The notes under the pieces were generated by a model. That model was not told the origin of the DNA, ran no database searches, and saw only the letters and a list, made by a program, of their open reading frames with translations. A stretch of DNA of 64,000 nt from contig NZ_MIYK01000016.1 in NCBI RefSeq assembly GCF_002907375.1, positions 59,907 through 123,906 of the forward strand, in the 5' to 3' direction. The translations under genes were made by a program, and so were the position numbers. This DNA comes from Fructilactobacillus lindneri DSM 20690 = JCM 11027 (GTDB lineage: Bacteria; Bacillota; Bacilli; Lactobacillales; Lactobacillaceae). How positions within the stretch are numbered: position 1 is the stretch's first letter; the number at the start of each line of letters is the position of its first letter. This document shows positions 44,738-53,863 of this stretch, piece by piece.

Positions 44738-45686
44738 ATGAAAAAATCAATGCTTTATGTTTGTATATCGACCGTTTTATTTAGTTTGATGGAAATTGCG
44801 TTAAAAGTTGCCGGAAATCAATTTAACCCAATTCAGTTAAACTTAATCCGATTTGCACTAGGTGGGTTGGTAATCTTACCTTTTGCTTTAGTACATTTGA
44901 AAAAACTGCATCACAAACTACATTGGGAAGACTGGAAAACCTTTTTTTTACACCGGTCTTTTATGTGTGGTAGTTTCAATGACTTTGTATCAATTAGCCA
45001 TTGTTTATGGAGAACCAGCGATTGTCGCAGTTTTATTTAGCTGTAATCCGGTTTTTGCGCTCTTGTTTGCATACCTAATTTTACATGAAAGTATTTCACG
45101 TGCTGATATTATCTCGTTGGTATTATCAGTAGTTGGATTATTAGTGATTATTGATCCATTCAAACTAATTGACCCAATTGGAATTTCATTAGCAATTTTT
45201 GCTGCAGCGACCTTTGGATTTTATAGTATTATGTCGCAAGCGAGTTCTTTAAAAGTTCATTTGGATGGAGTAGTAATGACTAGTTTTACTTTTATTGCTG
45301 GATCAATTGAACTATTAATTATAATTTTAATTACTAAAATCCCCTTTGTTGCTAATGGGATGCGTTCAGTTAGTTGGTTAAAAAACTTTACAGATATCCC
45401 AATTTTAAAGAATGTAAATCTACCTAATCTATGGATTTTATTGTTCGTCGGAGTTGCCGTTACTGGCGGAGGGTTTGCATTTTATTTTCTGGCATTACAA
45501 GACAGCGGAGTTTCAATTGCTTCGCTGGTGTTCTTTTTCAAGCCAGTCTTATCGCCAATTTTTGCTTATTTCTTAATTGGAGAAAACATTAATATTCCTA
45601 CAATGATTGGGATTGCAATTATTATCCTTGGCTCAATCGTAACTATTTATGGATATCATGCTGAAGCAAAATCAAGTGAATCATAA
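44738..45686 (+). pseudogene. DMT/EamA-family transporter, frameshifted at a run of eight T
   Basis: A drug/metabolite transporter of about 315 residues and 10 helices is split between two frames. The first frame gives MKKSMLYVCISTVLFSLMEI up to WEDWKTFF at 44947. The second frame resumes YTGLLCVVVSMTLYQLAIVY and runs to 45686 with the second EamA domain intact (YFLIGENINIPTMIGIAIII). The switch falls in TTTTTTTT at 44942-44949; seven T would restore a single open frame. It may be a real mutation, a sequencing or assembly indel, or a site of transcriptional slippage. The start has AGAGGAG upstream. Confidence 0.85.
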
Positions 45687-45687
45687 C

Positions 45688-45730
45688 AAAAAGGTCTATC
45701 CTATGAAAAATCATTGGGATAGACCTTTTT
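45688..45730. terminator. Bidirectional terminator
   Basis: AAAAAGGTCTATCC pairs with GGGATAGACCTTTTT around a 14-base loop. It lies between the convergent DMT gene and menA. Confidence 0.85.
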
Positions 45731-45737
45731 ATAAAAA

Positions 45738-46652
45738 TTAATTAGGAAAAATTGCGTAAATAATAGTAGCAAGAACTACAGTTAAAGTGATTGCGATATC
45801 ATTACGAATCGTAAGTACAAATGTTTTTTGTTTTGACTGAAATTTCCAAAACTTTTTAGTGTTTTTAAGAATTAATGGAATGGTAAGAAATACTAGAATA
45901 GTTTCAATTGGTAGCCAATGCATGATAATAGAAACTAATAAACATCCATAACCAAGGAGATAATTAAATAAATAAAGCCTTAAAGTTCCTTCTTTGCCAA
46001 GATAACTCACGCTGGTAAAACGATTGAATTTAATATCTTCTTCATAATCACAGAGATTATTTGCTAGGCTGATATTAGTAATAGCAAAAATCGCAATTCC
46101 AGCAACAAAAATCATTTGACCAGCGATTGACCAACTAGCTTGATTGGGAGCAATGTTAATTAAAACGCAGGCTAATGAAATGATGTAACCCATAATAATT
46201 CCTGAAGCACTGTCTCCTAGAGGACCATTTTGAATAGGATGTGGACCACCGCTGTATAAATAACCAATCGCAGCCCCGGTTAGACCTAGAATTAAAATCA
46301 GCGGACTAGTCACGACTACGAGCCATAATGCTAATACCAATCCGATACCAGTCAGCAAGTAAATTAAATACTTGAGTCTTTGATATTCCTGCGGACTGCT
46401 AATCTTTTTAAAAATTCCATCTTGTTCCTGAGTTAAGTTATATTTTAACGAATTTTGGTAGTCTTTGACGGTATCAAAAAGATTAACAATAATTTGCATT
46501 AAACAACAAATAATAAAAAACAAGACGTTATGAAAAAAGTTGAGCGTATGATACTGGTATAAAGCAAACAAAATTCCTAAACAAAACGGAAGCACCGATG
46601 CAATTAAGGAATGCAAGCGGGTTACCCGAGTGATTTTTTGCCATGTATTCAT
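45738..46652 (-). CDS. menA: UbiA-family prenyltransferase, probable 1,4-dihydroxy-2-naphthoate polyprenyltransferase
   Basis: A 304-residue membrane enzyme with about eight to nine helices. The first Asp-rich motif is NLFDTVKDYQN and the second is NNLCDYEEDIKFN, which bind the prenyl diphosphate through Mg. The N-terminus WQKITRVTRLHSLIASVLPF and the GPLGDSASGIIMGYI segment are typical of MenA. In lactic acid bacteria menA can persist in organisms with incomplete menaquinone synthesis, so respiration with added quinone or haem is possible but not shown here. It has its own AGGAG site. Confidence 0.88.
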   Translation of the reverse strand: MNTWQKITRVTRLHSLIASVLPFCLGILFALYQYHTLNFFHNVLFFIICCLMQIIVNLFDTVKDYQNSLKYNLTQEQDGIFKKISSPQEYQRLKYLIYLLTGIGLVLALWLVVVTSPLILILGLTGAAIGYLYSGGPHPIQNGPLGDSASGIIMGYIISLACVLINIAPNQASWSIAGQMIFVAGIAIFAITNISLANNLCDYEEDIKFNRFTSVSYLGKEGTLRLYLFNYLLGYGCLLVSIIMHWLPIETILVFLTIPLILKNTKKFWKFQSKQKTFVLTIRNDIAITLTVVLATIIYAIFPN

Positions 46653-46741
46653 AATAAAATTCTCCTAGTGGTGATTAACAAGATAGTTACTAAATAAATT
46701 TACATATAAAAAAAGAACGACTACACTAGTCGTTCCAAGGA

Positions 46742-46814
46742 TGGGCAGTCAGGGGATCGAACCCTGGACCCACGGATTAAGAGTCCGTTGCTCTGCCAGC
46801 TGAGCTAACTGCCC
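46742..46814 (-). tRNA. tRNA-Lys (anticodon CTT)
   Basis: A 73-nt cloverleaf on the minus strand. The acceptor stem is GGGCAGT/ACTGCCC, the D-stem is GCTC/GAGC, the anticodon stem ACGGA/TCCGT holds the loop CTCTTAA, and the T-stem is CAGGG/CCCTG with loop TTCGATC. CCA is not encoded. It stands alone in the 382-bp gap between menA and walR. Confidence 0.96.
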
Positions 46815-46935
46815 ATATCAAAAGTACATATATAATACTAGCATACGGCCTACCCTAGTGCAACTATCTTTTGCAAAAAATCCAACTAATTTAAATAATC
46901 TTAAATGGTACCGTTAAAGGTCTCACTTTTATATA

Positions 46936-46944
46936 TGTTATAAT
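46936..46944 (+). promoter_or_regulatory. Probable extended -10 promoter of walR
   Basis: TGTTATAAT has a perfect TATAAT with a TG extension; the -35 region is poor. The leader to walR is about 85 nt. Confidence 0.5.
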
Positions 46945-47034
46945 ATGGCATGATTGAGCAGAAAGTAAGCCTTAATCATTACCTGATAGAGACAATTCAA
47001 AATTCAAATTAACAAACTTAGGAGTTATTAAATT

Positions 47035-47751
47035 ATGGCAAAAATATTAGTTGTTGATGATGAAAAACCAATTACAGATATTGAAAATTTTAGTTTAGCT
47101 AAAGAAGGATACGAGGTCGTAGTTGCTTACGATGGCGAAGAGGCGCTGGAAAAAGTAGAATCAGAAAATCCAGATTTAATTATTCTAGATTTGATGCTTC
47201 CCAAAATGGATGGATTAGAAGTGGCTAAAGAAGTTCGAAAAACTCACAATATGCCAATTATCATGGTAACTGCCAAGGATTCAGAGTTAGATAAAGTTTT
47301 AGGGCTGGAAATTGGAGCTGATGATTATGTTACCAAGCCATTTTCAAATCGAGAACTAGTTGCTAGAGTTAAAGCCAATTTACGAAGACAGTCAGTAAAT
47401 AGCGATTCTAACAACTCTGATGATGAAGATAAAAAAGACATTACTCTCGGAAATTTAGTAATTCATCCTGATTCTTATTCAGTTACGAAGAATGGCGGAC
47501 CGGTTGATTTAACGCATCGAGAATTTGAATTAATTCATTACCTCTCACAACATATTGGACAAGTTATGACGCGGGAACATTTATTGCAAACCGTTTGGGG
47601 TTATGATTATTTTGGTGACGTGCGGACAGTTGATGTGACGGTACGACGTTTACGAGAAAAAATCGAAGATGATCCTAGTCATCCCAAGTGGTTGGTTACA
47701 CGTCGGGGAGTCGGATACTATGTGCATGATGTAGCTGATGATAATAAGTAG
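47035..47751 (+). CDS. walR: Response regulator WalR (YycF)
   Basis: A 238-residue OmpR/PhoB-type response regulator that controls cell-wall metabolism and is essential in many Firmicutes. The receiver domain begins [16 protein letters not shown]. The phospho-acceptor aspartate is in [16 protein letters not shown], and the conserved Lys is in [12 protein letters not shown]. The C-terminal winged helix carries [20 protein letters not shown]. It is the first gene of walR-walK-yycH-yycI-yycJ. Confidence 0.97.
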   Translation: MAKILVVDDEKPITDIENFSLAKEGYEVVVAYDGEEALEKVESENPDLIILDLMLPKMDGLEVAKEVRKTHNMPIIMVTAKDSELDKVLGLEIGADDYVTKPFSNRELVARVKANLRRQSVNSDSNNSDDEDKKDITLGNLVIHPDSYSVTKNGGPVDLTHREFELIHYLSQHIGQVMTREHLLQTVWGYDYFGDVRTVDVTVRRLREKIEDDPSHPKWLVTRRGVGYYVHDVADDNK

Positions 47752-47766
47752 TAAGAGGTTAACTAA

Positions 47767-49587
47767 ATGGTAAAGAAGAGATGGAAATTTTTTAAATCCA
47801 TTCATTTTAAAATTGCATTGGTTTTCGTGTTGATGCTGCTTCTAACGCTGGAAACAGTGGGAGCAGTATTTGTACGTCAGCTTGAATACCAAAATTTGAA
47901 TACTTTTAAAGAATCAATTCAATTAAAGCCATATGTCAATGCTTCTTTAAAAAAACAATTAGCTAGTCGAAATCAGATTAAAGCTAATAAACAAATTCAG
48001 ACTATCTTACAAGATGCTGATGTTAGTAACGTTGACGAGATTACAGTGGTAGATTCTCGAGGAAATATCCGAGGGACTAATCAAACGAGTAGCCAATCGC
48101 TTGTAGGGCAAAAGAATACTGATAGTGATATAAAAAGTTCCTTATACAGTGGTAAAACCATTGAAAAGAACAATTCAGAAAACAATAATCGATATTACAC
48201 CTTAATTACTCCATTAATTAATAGTTCTAAAAATCAAAATAATGTTGAAGGTGTTGTTTATATTCGGGCTAATTTAGGTCAGGTTTATCACAATATCAAT
48301 AACATCACGATTATTTATCTTTTTGCGGCGGTCTTATCCATTATTTTAGGACTAATTCTGACATTGATTATTTCCCGAGCCATTACGAAACCAATTGAAG
48401 AGTTAAAGAAACAGACAGAACAAATTGCTCGCGGTGATTATTCCGGCCATGTACAGGTTTATGGTCATGATGAATTAGGACAATTGGCTCAGGCGGTTAA
48501 TAATCTGTCTGTTCAAGTTGAAGAATCGCAAGAATTGACTGAATCAGAACGACGTCGGTTGGATTCAGTATTAGATAATATGACCGATGGTGTGGTGGCT
48601 ACTGATCGACGCGGAATTGTTAGTATTGTGAATGATGAAGCTTTAGATTTACTGGGACTTAATAAAGCGCAAGCAGTTGGTAAACCAATCTTAGATATTT
48701 TAAAATTGCAAAATAGATATACTTTAAAAGATTTAATCGATGATCCAGGACAAGTATTTTTGGATTTTTCAACTGAGGGTCATAAGTTGATTTTGTCGGC
48801 TCATTTTTCGCTGATTCAACGAAAATCAGGTTTCATAAATGGAATTGTTTGTGTCTTTCATGATGTTACGGCTCAACAAAAAATCGATCAAGACCGACGA
48901 CAATTCGTTTCAAATGTTTCCCATGAGTTGAGAACACCGCTTACCAGTGTACATTCTTACATTGAAGCATTATTAGATGGAGCTTGGAAGGATGAAAAAT
49001 TAGCCCCAAAGTTCTTGCATGTCACTCAAGATGAAACTGATCGAATGATTCGAATGATTAATGATTTGCTGACTTTATCAAGGATGGATTCTGGAACACA
49101 AAAATATAATACTGAATTGGTTAATATTAATAAATTAGTTAATTATATTTTGGATCGCTTTGATATGATTGTTAAAAATGATGATTCAAAAAAACATTAT
49201 AAAATTAAACGCTTTTTTACTGAGCAAGATTTATGGGCTGAAATTGATACTGACCGTTTTACGCAAGTGATTGATAATATCATGAATAATGCAGTTAAAT
49301 ATTCACCTGATGGTGGTGTAATTACTTGTCGATTGTACGAAAATCATAATGAAATTGTGATTAGTATTGCCGATCAGGGATTGGGAATGCCTAAATCAGC
49401 GATTAAGCATATTTTTGATCGTTTTTATCGAATTGATAAAGCACGTTCACGAGCTCAAGGTGGTAGTGGACTGGGATTAGCAATTTCAAAAGAAATCATT
49501 GAATCATTTGGCGGTAATATTCGGGTGGAGAGTGTAGAAGGAGAAGGTTCAACTTTCTATGTTTTCCTTCCTTGTGAATCAGTTTAG
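47767..49587 (+). CDS. walK: Sensor histidine kinase WalK (YycG)
   Basis: A 606-residue membrane sensor kinase. Two transmembrane helices (about residues 15-35 and 182-205) flank an extracellular domain. A HAMP domain (ISRAITKPIEELKKQTEQ), a PAS domain (around DGVVATDRRGIVSIVN), the HisKA box FVSNVSHELRTPLTSV and the HATPase motifs NNAVKYSPDGG, DQGLGMP and GGSGLGLAIS follow. It phosphorylates WalR and is restrained by YycH and YycI in Bacillus. Confidence 0.97.
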   Translation: MVKKRWKFFKSIHFKIALVFVLMLLLTLETVGAVFVRQLEYQNLNTFKESIQLKPYVNASLKKQLASRNQIKANKQIQTILQDADVSNVDEITVVDSRGNIRGTNQTSSQSLVGQKNTDSDIKSSLYSGKTIEKNNSENNNRYYTLITPLINSSKNQNNVEGVVYIRANLGQVYHNINNITIIYLFAAVLSIILGLILTLIISRAITKPIEELKKQTEQIARGDYSGHVQVYGHDELGQLAQAVNNLSVQVEESQELTESERRRLDSVLDNMTDGVVATDRRGIVSIVNDEALDLLGLNKAQAVGKPILDILKLQNRYTLKDLIDDPGQVFLDFSTEGHKLILSAHFSLIQRKSGFINGIVCVFHDVTAQQKIDQDRRQFVSNVSHELRTPLTSVHSYIEALLDGAWKDEKLAPKFLHVTQDETDRMIRMINDLLTLSRMDSGTQKYNTELVNINKLVNYILDRFDMIVKNDDSKKHYKIKRFFTEQDLWAEIDTDRFTQVIDNIMNNAVKYSPDGGVITCRLYENHNEIVISIADQGLGMPKSAIKHIFDRFYRIDKARSRAQGGSGLGLAISKEIIESFGGNIRVESVEGEGSTFYVFLPCESV

Positions 49588-49600
49588 GAGGATTTGTGGG

Positions 49601-50917
49601 ATGAAGGACAGGCTTAAACGTTTATTTTTACCGATTTCGCTAGCAGTTGCAGTTGGGATTAGTCTCGTGTTGTCAGTTTCTTTGCTAACTAATCCAGCAC
49701 GATTTAGTAATAATAACCATCCTAAGCAAAAGTCAGCATTACACAATGACATTAACTCGCGTAATTTTTTGGAGGTTTATTCCCCAACTCAAATTATTCA
49801 GACGGATAGAGATGGAAAGCAACAAATGCTGACAAGCCCCACGACTAATTTAGTGGGTGAAATTCTGAAAAACATGGATAATTATCATTTTTCTAAAATT
49901 AAAAGAATTTCAACAGGAAATCAGCAAAAATATTTGGATAAGATGAATTATCATGATTCGTTAATGTTGAATTATAATAGTTCGATTTCATCTAATATTA
50001 TTGGCAGAATTTTGCATTATTCCGGATTTAATGGGAAAGAGGATATTAATCGAATTGTCTTGCCTATTGATGATAATAACCGTATGTATCTTTTAAGTGA
50101 TCAGAATCATACGATTTATCAAGTAAATGTAAAATCACGTAGCTTAGCAAAGATTCATCGAATTATTCGGCATGATGTTACAAAAGACCACGTCGAAATG
50201 CGGTTGCGTAATGGCCGTCCTTTTTTGTATTTCCCAGGTCAAGTTAAAATGAAAGATTATGGTTATTTACTGCAGGAACAATCCCAGTCTTTGTACCTAA
50301 GTCGGATTATTGGAAATACAACTAATGCTACGATTAAACACCACAAGAATAGTACGACTTATAATTCTTCTGACCAGGGACTAACATTTTCGAATGATGG
50401 GAATGTAATTTATAATAATTATCAAACTCATCATAATGTTAATAATCAAGAAGAGGCATTAGAAGCAGCTTATCGGAATGCTATCCAATTAGGAGTACCA
50501 CTAGATAATACAAAATTTGATAGTTACACGAATAAGGACAAAGCCGTTAATTATCGTTTCTTTATCGAAGGGTTCCCGCTGTATGGTTCTGAACAATTAG
50601 GTAGTTATTCGTATCGCTTTATTAACGGTAATACTGAACGTTATAAATTTTCATTACGTGATTTTCAAATCCCAGTTCCTACCAATAGACAGACAACTAT
50701 CCTTCCTAGTACTAGGAATTTATTGCGTGATTTGAAAAATGATGGTGTTGATATGTCAAAAGTGACTGATGTTAAGTTGGGTTATCAGATTATTCCTGAC
50801 AAGCAAAATAATTTGTTAGTAACATTGCAATCAACCTGGTTTGTGAAATACCATAATAAATGGGTAAATTACAAAACATTAAGTCCTCACTATCAAGCTG
50901 GAAAGGAGAATTTCTAA
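49601..50917 (+). CDS. yycH: WalK regulator YycH
   Basis: A 438-residue membrane-anchored extracellular protein that modulates WalK. One transmembrane helix lies near residues 10-27, followed by the YycH fold (HNDINSRNFLEVYSPTQIIQ opening; cores such as VNYRFFIEGFPLYGSEQLG). ATG 49601 is chosen because GGAGG lies 9 bp upstream and 13 bp separate it from the walK stop; the longer frame overlaps walK. The stop overlaps the yycI start (TAATG). Confidence 0.9.
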   Translation: MKDRLKRLFLPISLAVAVGISLVLSVSLLTNPARFSNNNHPKQKSALHNDINSRNFLEVYSPTQIIQTDRDGKQQMLTSPTTNLVGEILKNMDNYHFSKIKRISTGNQQKYLDKMNYHDSLMLNYNSSISSNIIGRILHYSGFNGKEDINRIVLPIDDNNRMYLLSDQNHTIYQVNVKSRSLAKIHRIIRHDVTKDHVEMRLRNGRPFLYFPGQVKMKDYGYLLQEQSQSLYLSRIIGNTTNATIKHHKNSTTYNSSDQGLTFSNDGNVIYNNYQTHHNVNNQEEALEAAYRNAIQLGVPLDNTKFDSYTNKDKAVNYRFFIEGFPLYGSEQLGSYSYRFINGNTERYKFSLRDFQIPVPTNRQTTILPSTRNLLRDLKNDGVDMSKVTDVKLGYQIIPDKQNNLLVTLQSTWFVKYHNKWVNYKTLSPHYQAGKENF

Positions 50918-51759
50918 TGAATTTTAAGCGAATTCAAGAAATCTTCTTGTTAGTTTTTATTGTGATTGATATATTTTTGTTTACTATGACAAAAAGCAAT
51001 AAAATTCAGCCTACTAATACACCAGTCGGAAATGCTGATAATACCATCATTAAAGAAATGAAACATGATTCAATTTCAGTTGGGAAGTTATCTAATCAGC
51101 GTTTGGATGGCTATTATCTTTCGGCAACTCAGGATAATAATCTTGAGTCTCAATTTTCGAAACTTAAAAACCAAGATGCTAGAATTGACAGTAATACTGT
51201 TGTTAGTACTTTTAGAAACATCATTAAAGTAGATGAAAATGATCCACATAAAACAATTGACCATTTGATGAAAAAGAATGGGTTTGTGCTGGATGGCAAA
51301 TATTTTCTATATAATAAGCATTTGTCTAATAAAAATAAAGTTGTTTATGATCAAATGGTAGTTAATAGTACGGTGCTTTCATCTAATGCTAGAATTACCT
51401 TTAATATTACAAAAGATCATCATTTGAGTGGCTATACACAACGAGAATTAAACAATATTAAAATTCTACATGAAAAATCCGAATTAATTTCTGAAGAACA
51501 CGCAGTTATTAGACTTTATCAATATAATGAGATTCCTAATAATTCTAAGGTGTTGTGGACTAAATTGGCCTACACTCATTTGTTGCATATTGGCGGAGAA
51601 GATGTTTATATTCCAACCTGGATGATTGCAACTGAAAGTAAAACCAGTCATAAAAAACAAATTAAACGAATTAATGCCTTTAATGGGGCATCATTTAAAA
51701 CTGAAAAGGTTAAGATTAAAAATAATAGTCAAAATGTAGAAAGTGAGAACAATCAATGA
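50917..51759 (+). CDS. yycI: WalK regulator YycI
   Basis: A 280-residue protein with an N-terminal membrane anchor (MNFKRIQEIFLLVFIVIDIF) and an extracellular YycI-type domain that includes KVLWTKLAYTHLLHIGG near the end. ATG 50917 overlaps the yycH stop by one base, and AAAGGAG lies 8 bp upstream. The stop overlaps the yycJ start (ATGA). The operon is tightly coupled throughout. Confidence 0.9.
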   Translation: MNFKRIQEIFLLVFIVIDIFLFTMTKSNKIQPTNTPVGNADNTIIKEMKHDSISVGKLSNQRLDGYYLSATQDNNLESQFSKLKNQDARIDSNTVVSTFRNIIKVDENDPHKTIDHLMKKNGFVLDGKYFLYNKHLSNKNKVVYDQMVVNSTVLSSNARITFNITKDHHLSGYTQRELNNIKILHEKSELISEEHAVIRLYQYNEIPNNSKVLWTKLAYTHLLHIGGEDVYIPTWMIATESKTSHKKQIKRINAFNGASFKTEKVKIKNNSQNVESENNQ

Positions 51760-52559
51760 GTGATGATTCGTTAAAAGTTAGTGTTCTGTCTAGTGGAAGC
51801 GGTGGGAATTGTACCTACATCGAAACGCCCCAGCATAAAATAATTCAGGATGCTGGATTATCAGGAATAAAGATCGAACGGCTCATGAAATCGATTGGCA
51901 AAGATTTAAAGGATGTTGATTCGTTATTTGTTACTCATGAACATACTGATCATGCTAAAGCAGTTGGTATTTTAGCACGTAAATATGGCATGAATGTATA
52001 TGCTAATGATGCGACTTGGAAAGCCATGCAACGTAAAATTGGTAAATTTCCAACCGAACAAAAGTTTGTTTTTGCACCTGATTCAACTGAATTATTTGGT
52101 GATTTAGATGTGGAAAGTTTTTCGGTGGAACATGATGCTGCCCATGCCCAATTTTATAATTACCATCATAATGGGAAGAGTTTTGTGATTGTGACTGATA
52201 CGGGATCAATCAATGATCAAATTGAAGGTATCATTAGAAATGCTGACGGATATTTATTTGAATGCAATTACGATACGGATATGTTGATGAATGGCGATTA
52301 TTCGTATTCCACTAAGATGCGGATTCAAAGTCCAACGGGACATTTATCTAATGTGGCAGGAACAGAAGCCTTAATGGATATTATGGGACCAGCAACGAAG
52401 CAAATTTTCTTAGCTCATCGAAGTCACCACAATAATACGAAATCATTAGCGCGTTTAACCGTTGCCTCTATGATGAAAAATAATGGCTTAGGCGTTGGAC
52501 GTGATTTTAAATTATTTGATACTGATGTAGAAAAACCGTCTGATTTGCTTACTTTATAA
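51756..52559 (+). CDS. yycJ: MBL-fold hydrolase YycJ/WalJ
   Basis: A 267-residue metallo-beta-lactamase-fold protein. It begins LKVSVLSSGSGGNCTYIET, and the metal-binding HxHxDH motif is THEHTDHAKAV. Further ligands are likely in VEHDAAHA, IVTDTGS and the region of LAHRSHHNN. The family (YycJ/VicX) is a probable nuclease linked to the WalRK operon; Bacillus YycJ has been tied to mutation control and mismatch repair. A terminator follows. Confidence 0.92.
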   Translation: MSDDSLKVSVLSSGSGGNCTYIETPQHKIIQDAGLSGIKIERLMKSIGKDLKDVDSLFVTHEHTDHAKAVGILARKYGMNVYANDATWKAMQRKIGKFPTEQKFVFAPDSTELFGDLDVESFSVEHDAAHAQFYNYHHNGKSFVIVTDTGSINDQIEGIIRNADGYLFECNYDTDMLMNGDYSYSTKMRIQSPTGHLSNVAGTEALMDIMGPATKQIFLAHRSHHNNTKSLARLTVASMMKNNGLGVGRDFKLFDTDVEKPSDLLTL

Positions 52560-52568
52560 GATTTTTGA

Positions 52569-52601
52569 AGCATAATTATCGCATAGATAATTATGCTTTT
52601 T
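52569..52601 (+). terminator. Terminator of the walRK operon
   Basis: AGCATAATTATC pairs with GATAATTATGCT around a 5-base loop, followed by a T run. Confidence 0.88.
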
Positions 52602-52842
52602 GTTTATAACCAACTAAATTCGGCAATTGATAGTTAGTTGATGTACAATCTAACAGTATGTTAATTTACATTTTTGTACTTATTAGAGTATTTAATGTTG
52701 ATTATTCAATGATTAAAGCAAATATTAGTTAATTTATGAAATGACGGAAAGTTACACTAAAAATTAAATTACGAACGAAGTTACATAATTAAATACAATA
52801 ATTAAGCTAAAAAGTAACAAAATAAACTACGGTTGAAAACTC

Positions 52843-53154
52843 TGTTGATAACTTTGTGGATAAACATAATTATTAAATATAAACACCATTGTTTAGGGAG
52901 TTATAACAAGTTGATAACTATCTAGAACTTATCCACAGTGATTGTGCATAAGTTTATGGAACATTTTTAGTTAAAAATAAAACGCTGTTATATCAACGCT
53001 TATGACAGGAAAAAGATGTGTTAACGAACATATGTTGTTATTTATATTGTGGATAACTAAAAAACATGTTGACAACTTTAGTAAAAAAACGGGTAGGTGA
53101 TTTTGAGAAAAAAGTGGAAAATAATTACATTGCTGTGGATAAATTTGTGGATAA
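52843..53154. other. DnaA-box cluster in a 616-bp gene-free gap upstream of rlmH
   Basis: The gap 52560-53175 has no credible gene and is AT-rich. It holds six exact TTATNCACA boxes: 52855-52863 (minus), 52929-52937 (plus), 52943-52951 (minus, TTATGCACA), 53048-53056, 53134-53142 and 53146-53154 (all minus), plus a one-mismatch box at 52843-52851. The last two are only 3 bp apart. The density equals that of oriC beside dnaA, 23 kb away. It may be a DnaA-titrating, reactivating or second initiation site. The half from 52602 to 52842 shows nothing recognisable. Confidence 0.8.
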
Positions 53155-53175
53155 ACTGTTAAAAGGAGTAGACTT

Positions 53176-53655
53176 ATGAACATTAAGTTAGTAGTAGTTG
53201 GAAAAGTAAAAGAAAAATATTTTCGTAACGGAATTGCTGAATATGAAAAAAGAATGTCACGGTTTGGTAAATTTAAAATTGTGCAGGTACCAGATGAAAA
53301 AGCACCGGAATCATTAAGTCAAGCTGAAATGGATGCGGTAATGGAAAAAGAGGGACAACGTATTTTAAGTAAGATTGGCGATCGGGAATATGTAATTGCA
53401 CTAGCAATTTTGGGAAAAGAATTATCTTCAGAAGAATTTGCTGCCAAAATCAAAGATTTAACTACGTACGGGCACTCTGATATTACTTTTGTGATTGGTG
53501 GTTCGTTAGGACTATCTCCTCAAGTTTTACAGCGAGCAGATTTTGAAATGTCATTTGGACGGTTCACGCTGCCTCATCAATTAATACGGTTGGTTTTATG
53601 TGAACAGATTTATCGAGCCTTTATGATTAATCAGGGAAGTCCTTATCATAAATAA
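53176..53655 (+). CDS. rlmH: 23S rRNA (pseudouridine1915-N3)-methyltransferase RlmH
   Basis: A 159-residue SPOUT-fold methyltransferase acting on pseudouridine 1915 of 23S rRNA. It begins [20 protein letters not shown]. The SAM-binding knot has [12 protein letters not shown], and the C-terminus [20 protein letters not shown] ends NQGSPYHK as in the family. AAAGGAG precedes the ATG. Several DnaA boxes abut its ribosome binding site, the nearest ending 21 bp before the ATG. Confidence 0.97.
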   Translation: MNIKLVVVGKVKEKYFRNGIAEYEKRMSRFGKFKIVQVPDEKAPESLSQAEMDAVMEKEGQRILSKIGDREYVIALAILGKELSSEEFAAKIKDLTTYGHSDITFVIGGSLGLSPQVLQRADFEMSFGRFTLPHQLIRLVLCEQIYRAFMINQGSPYHK

Positions 53656-53657
53656 AA

Positions 53658-53688
53658 AGATCAGTTAGAATTTAGCTCTAACTGATCT
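53658..53688. terminator. Hairpin after rlmH, possible terminator
   Basis: AGATCAGTTAGA pairs perfectly with TCTAACTGATCT around a 7-base loop. The plus strand has only GTTC after it, so termination of rlmH is likely but the T run is weak. Confidence 0.5.
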
Positions 53689-53863
53689 GTTCAAAGGCGT
53701 TGCTGCTTTTTATTAATCTTTCATTAGTCGTAAGGATGTTTGTTGTTAGATTTGAGACTAAAAAACGTTTAAAAGTCCACTTCATTTTTCTGGCCTTTCA
53801 TTTAGTTTATAATGGTATCTAATGCTAGTTTAGTTTCATTTAATTATGTTTGGAGATGGCAAC

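Noticed and set aside
52971..53183. 70-codon minus-strand frame in the DnaA-box gap
   Set aside because: It is made of reversed DnaA boxes and AT-rich sequence, lacks a ribosome binding site and overlaps rlmH. It is not an htrA remnant.
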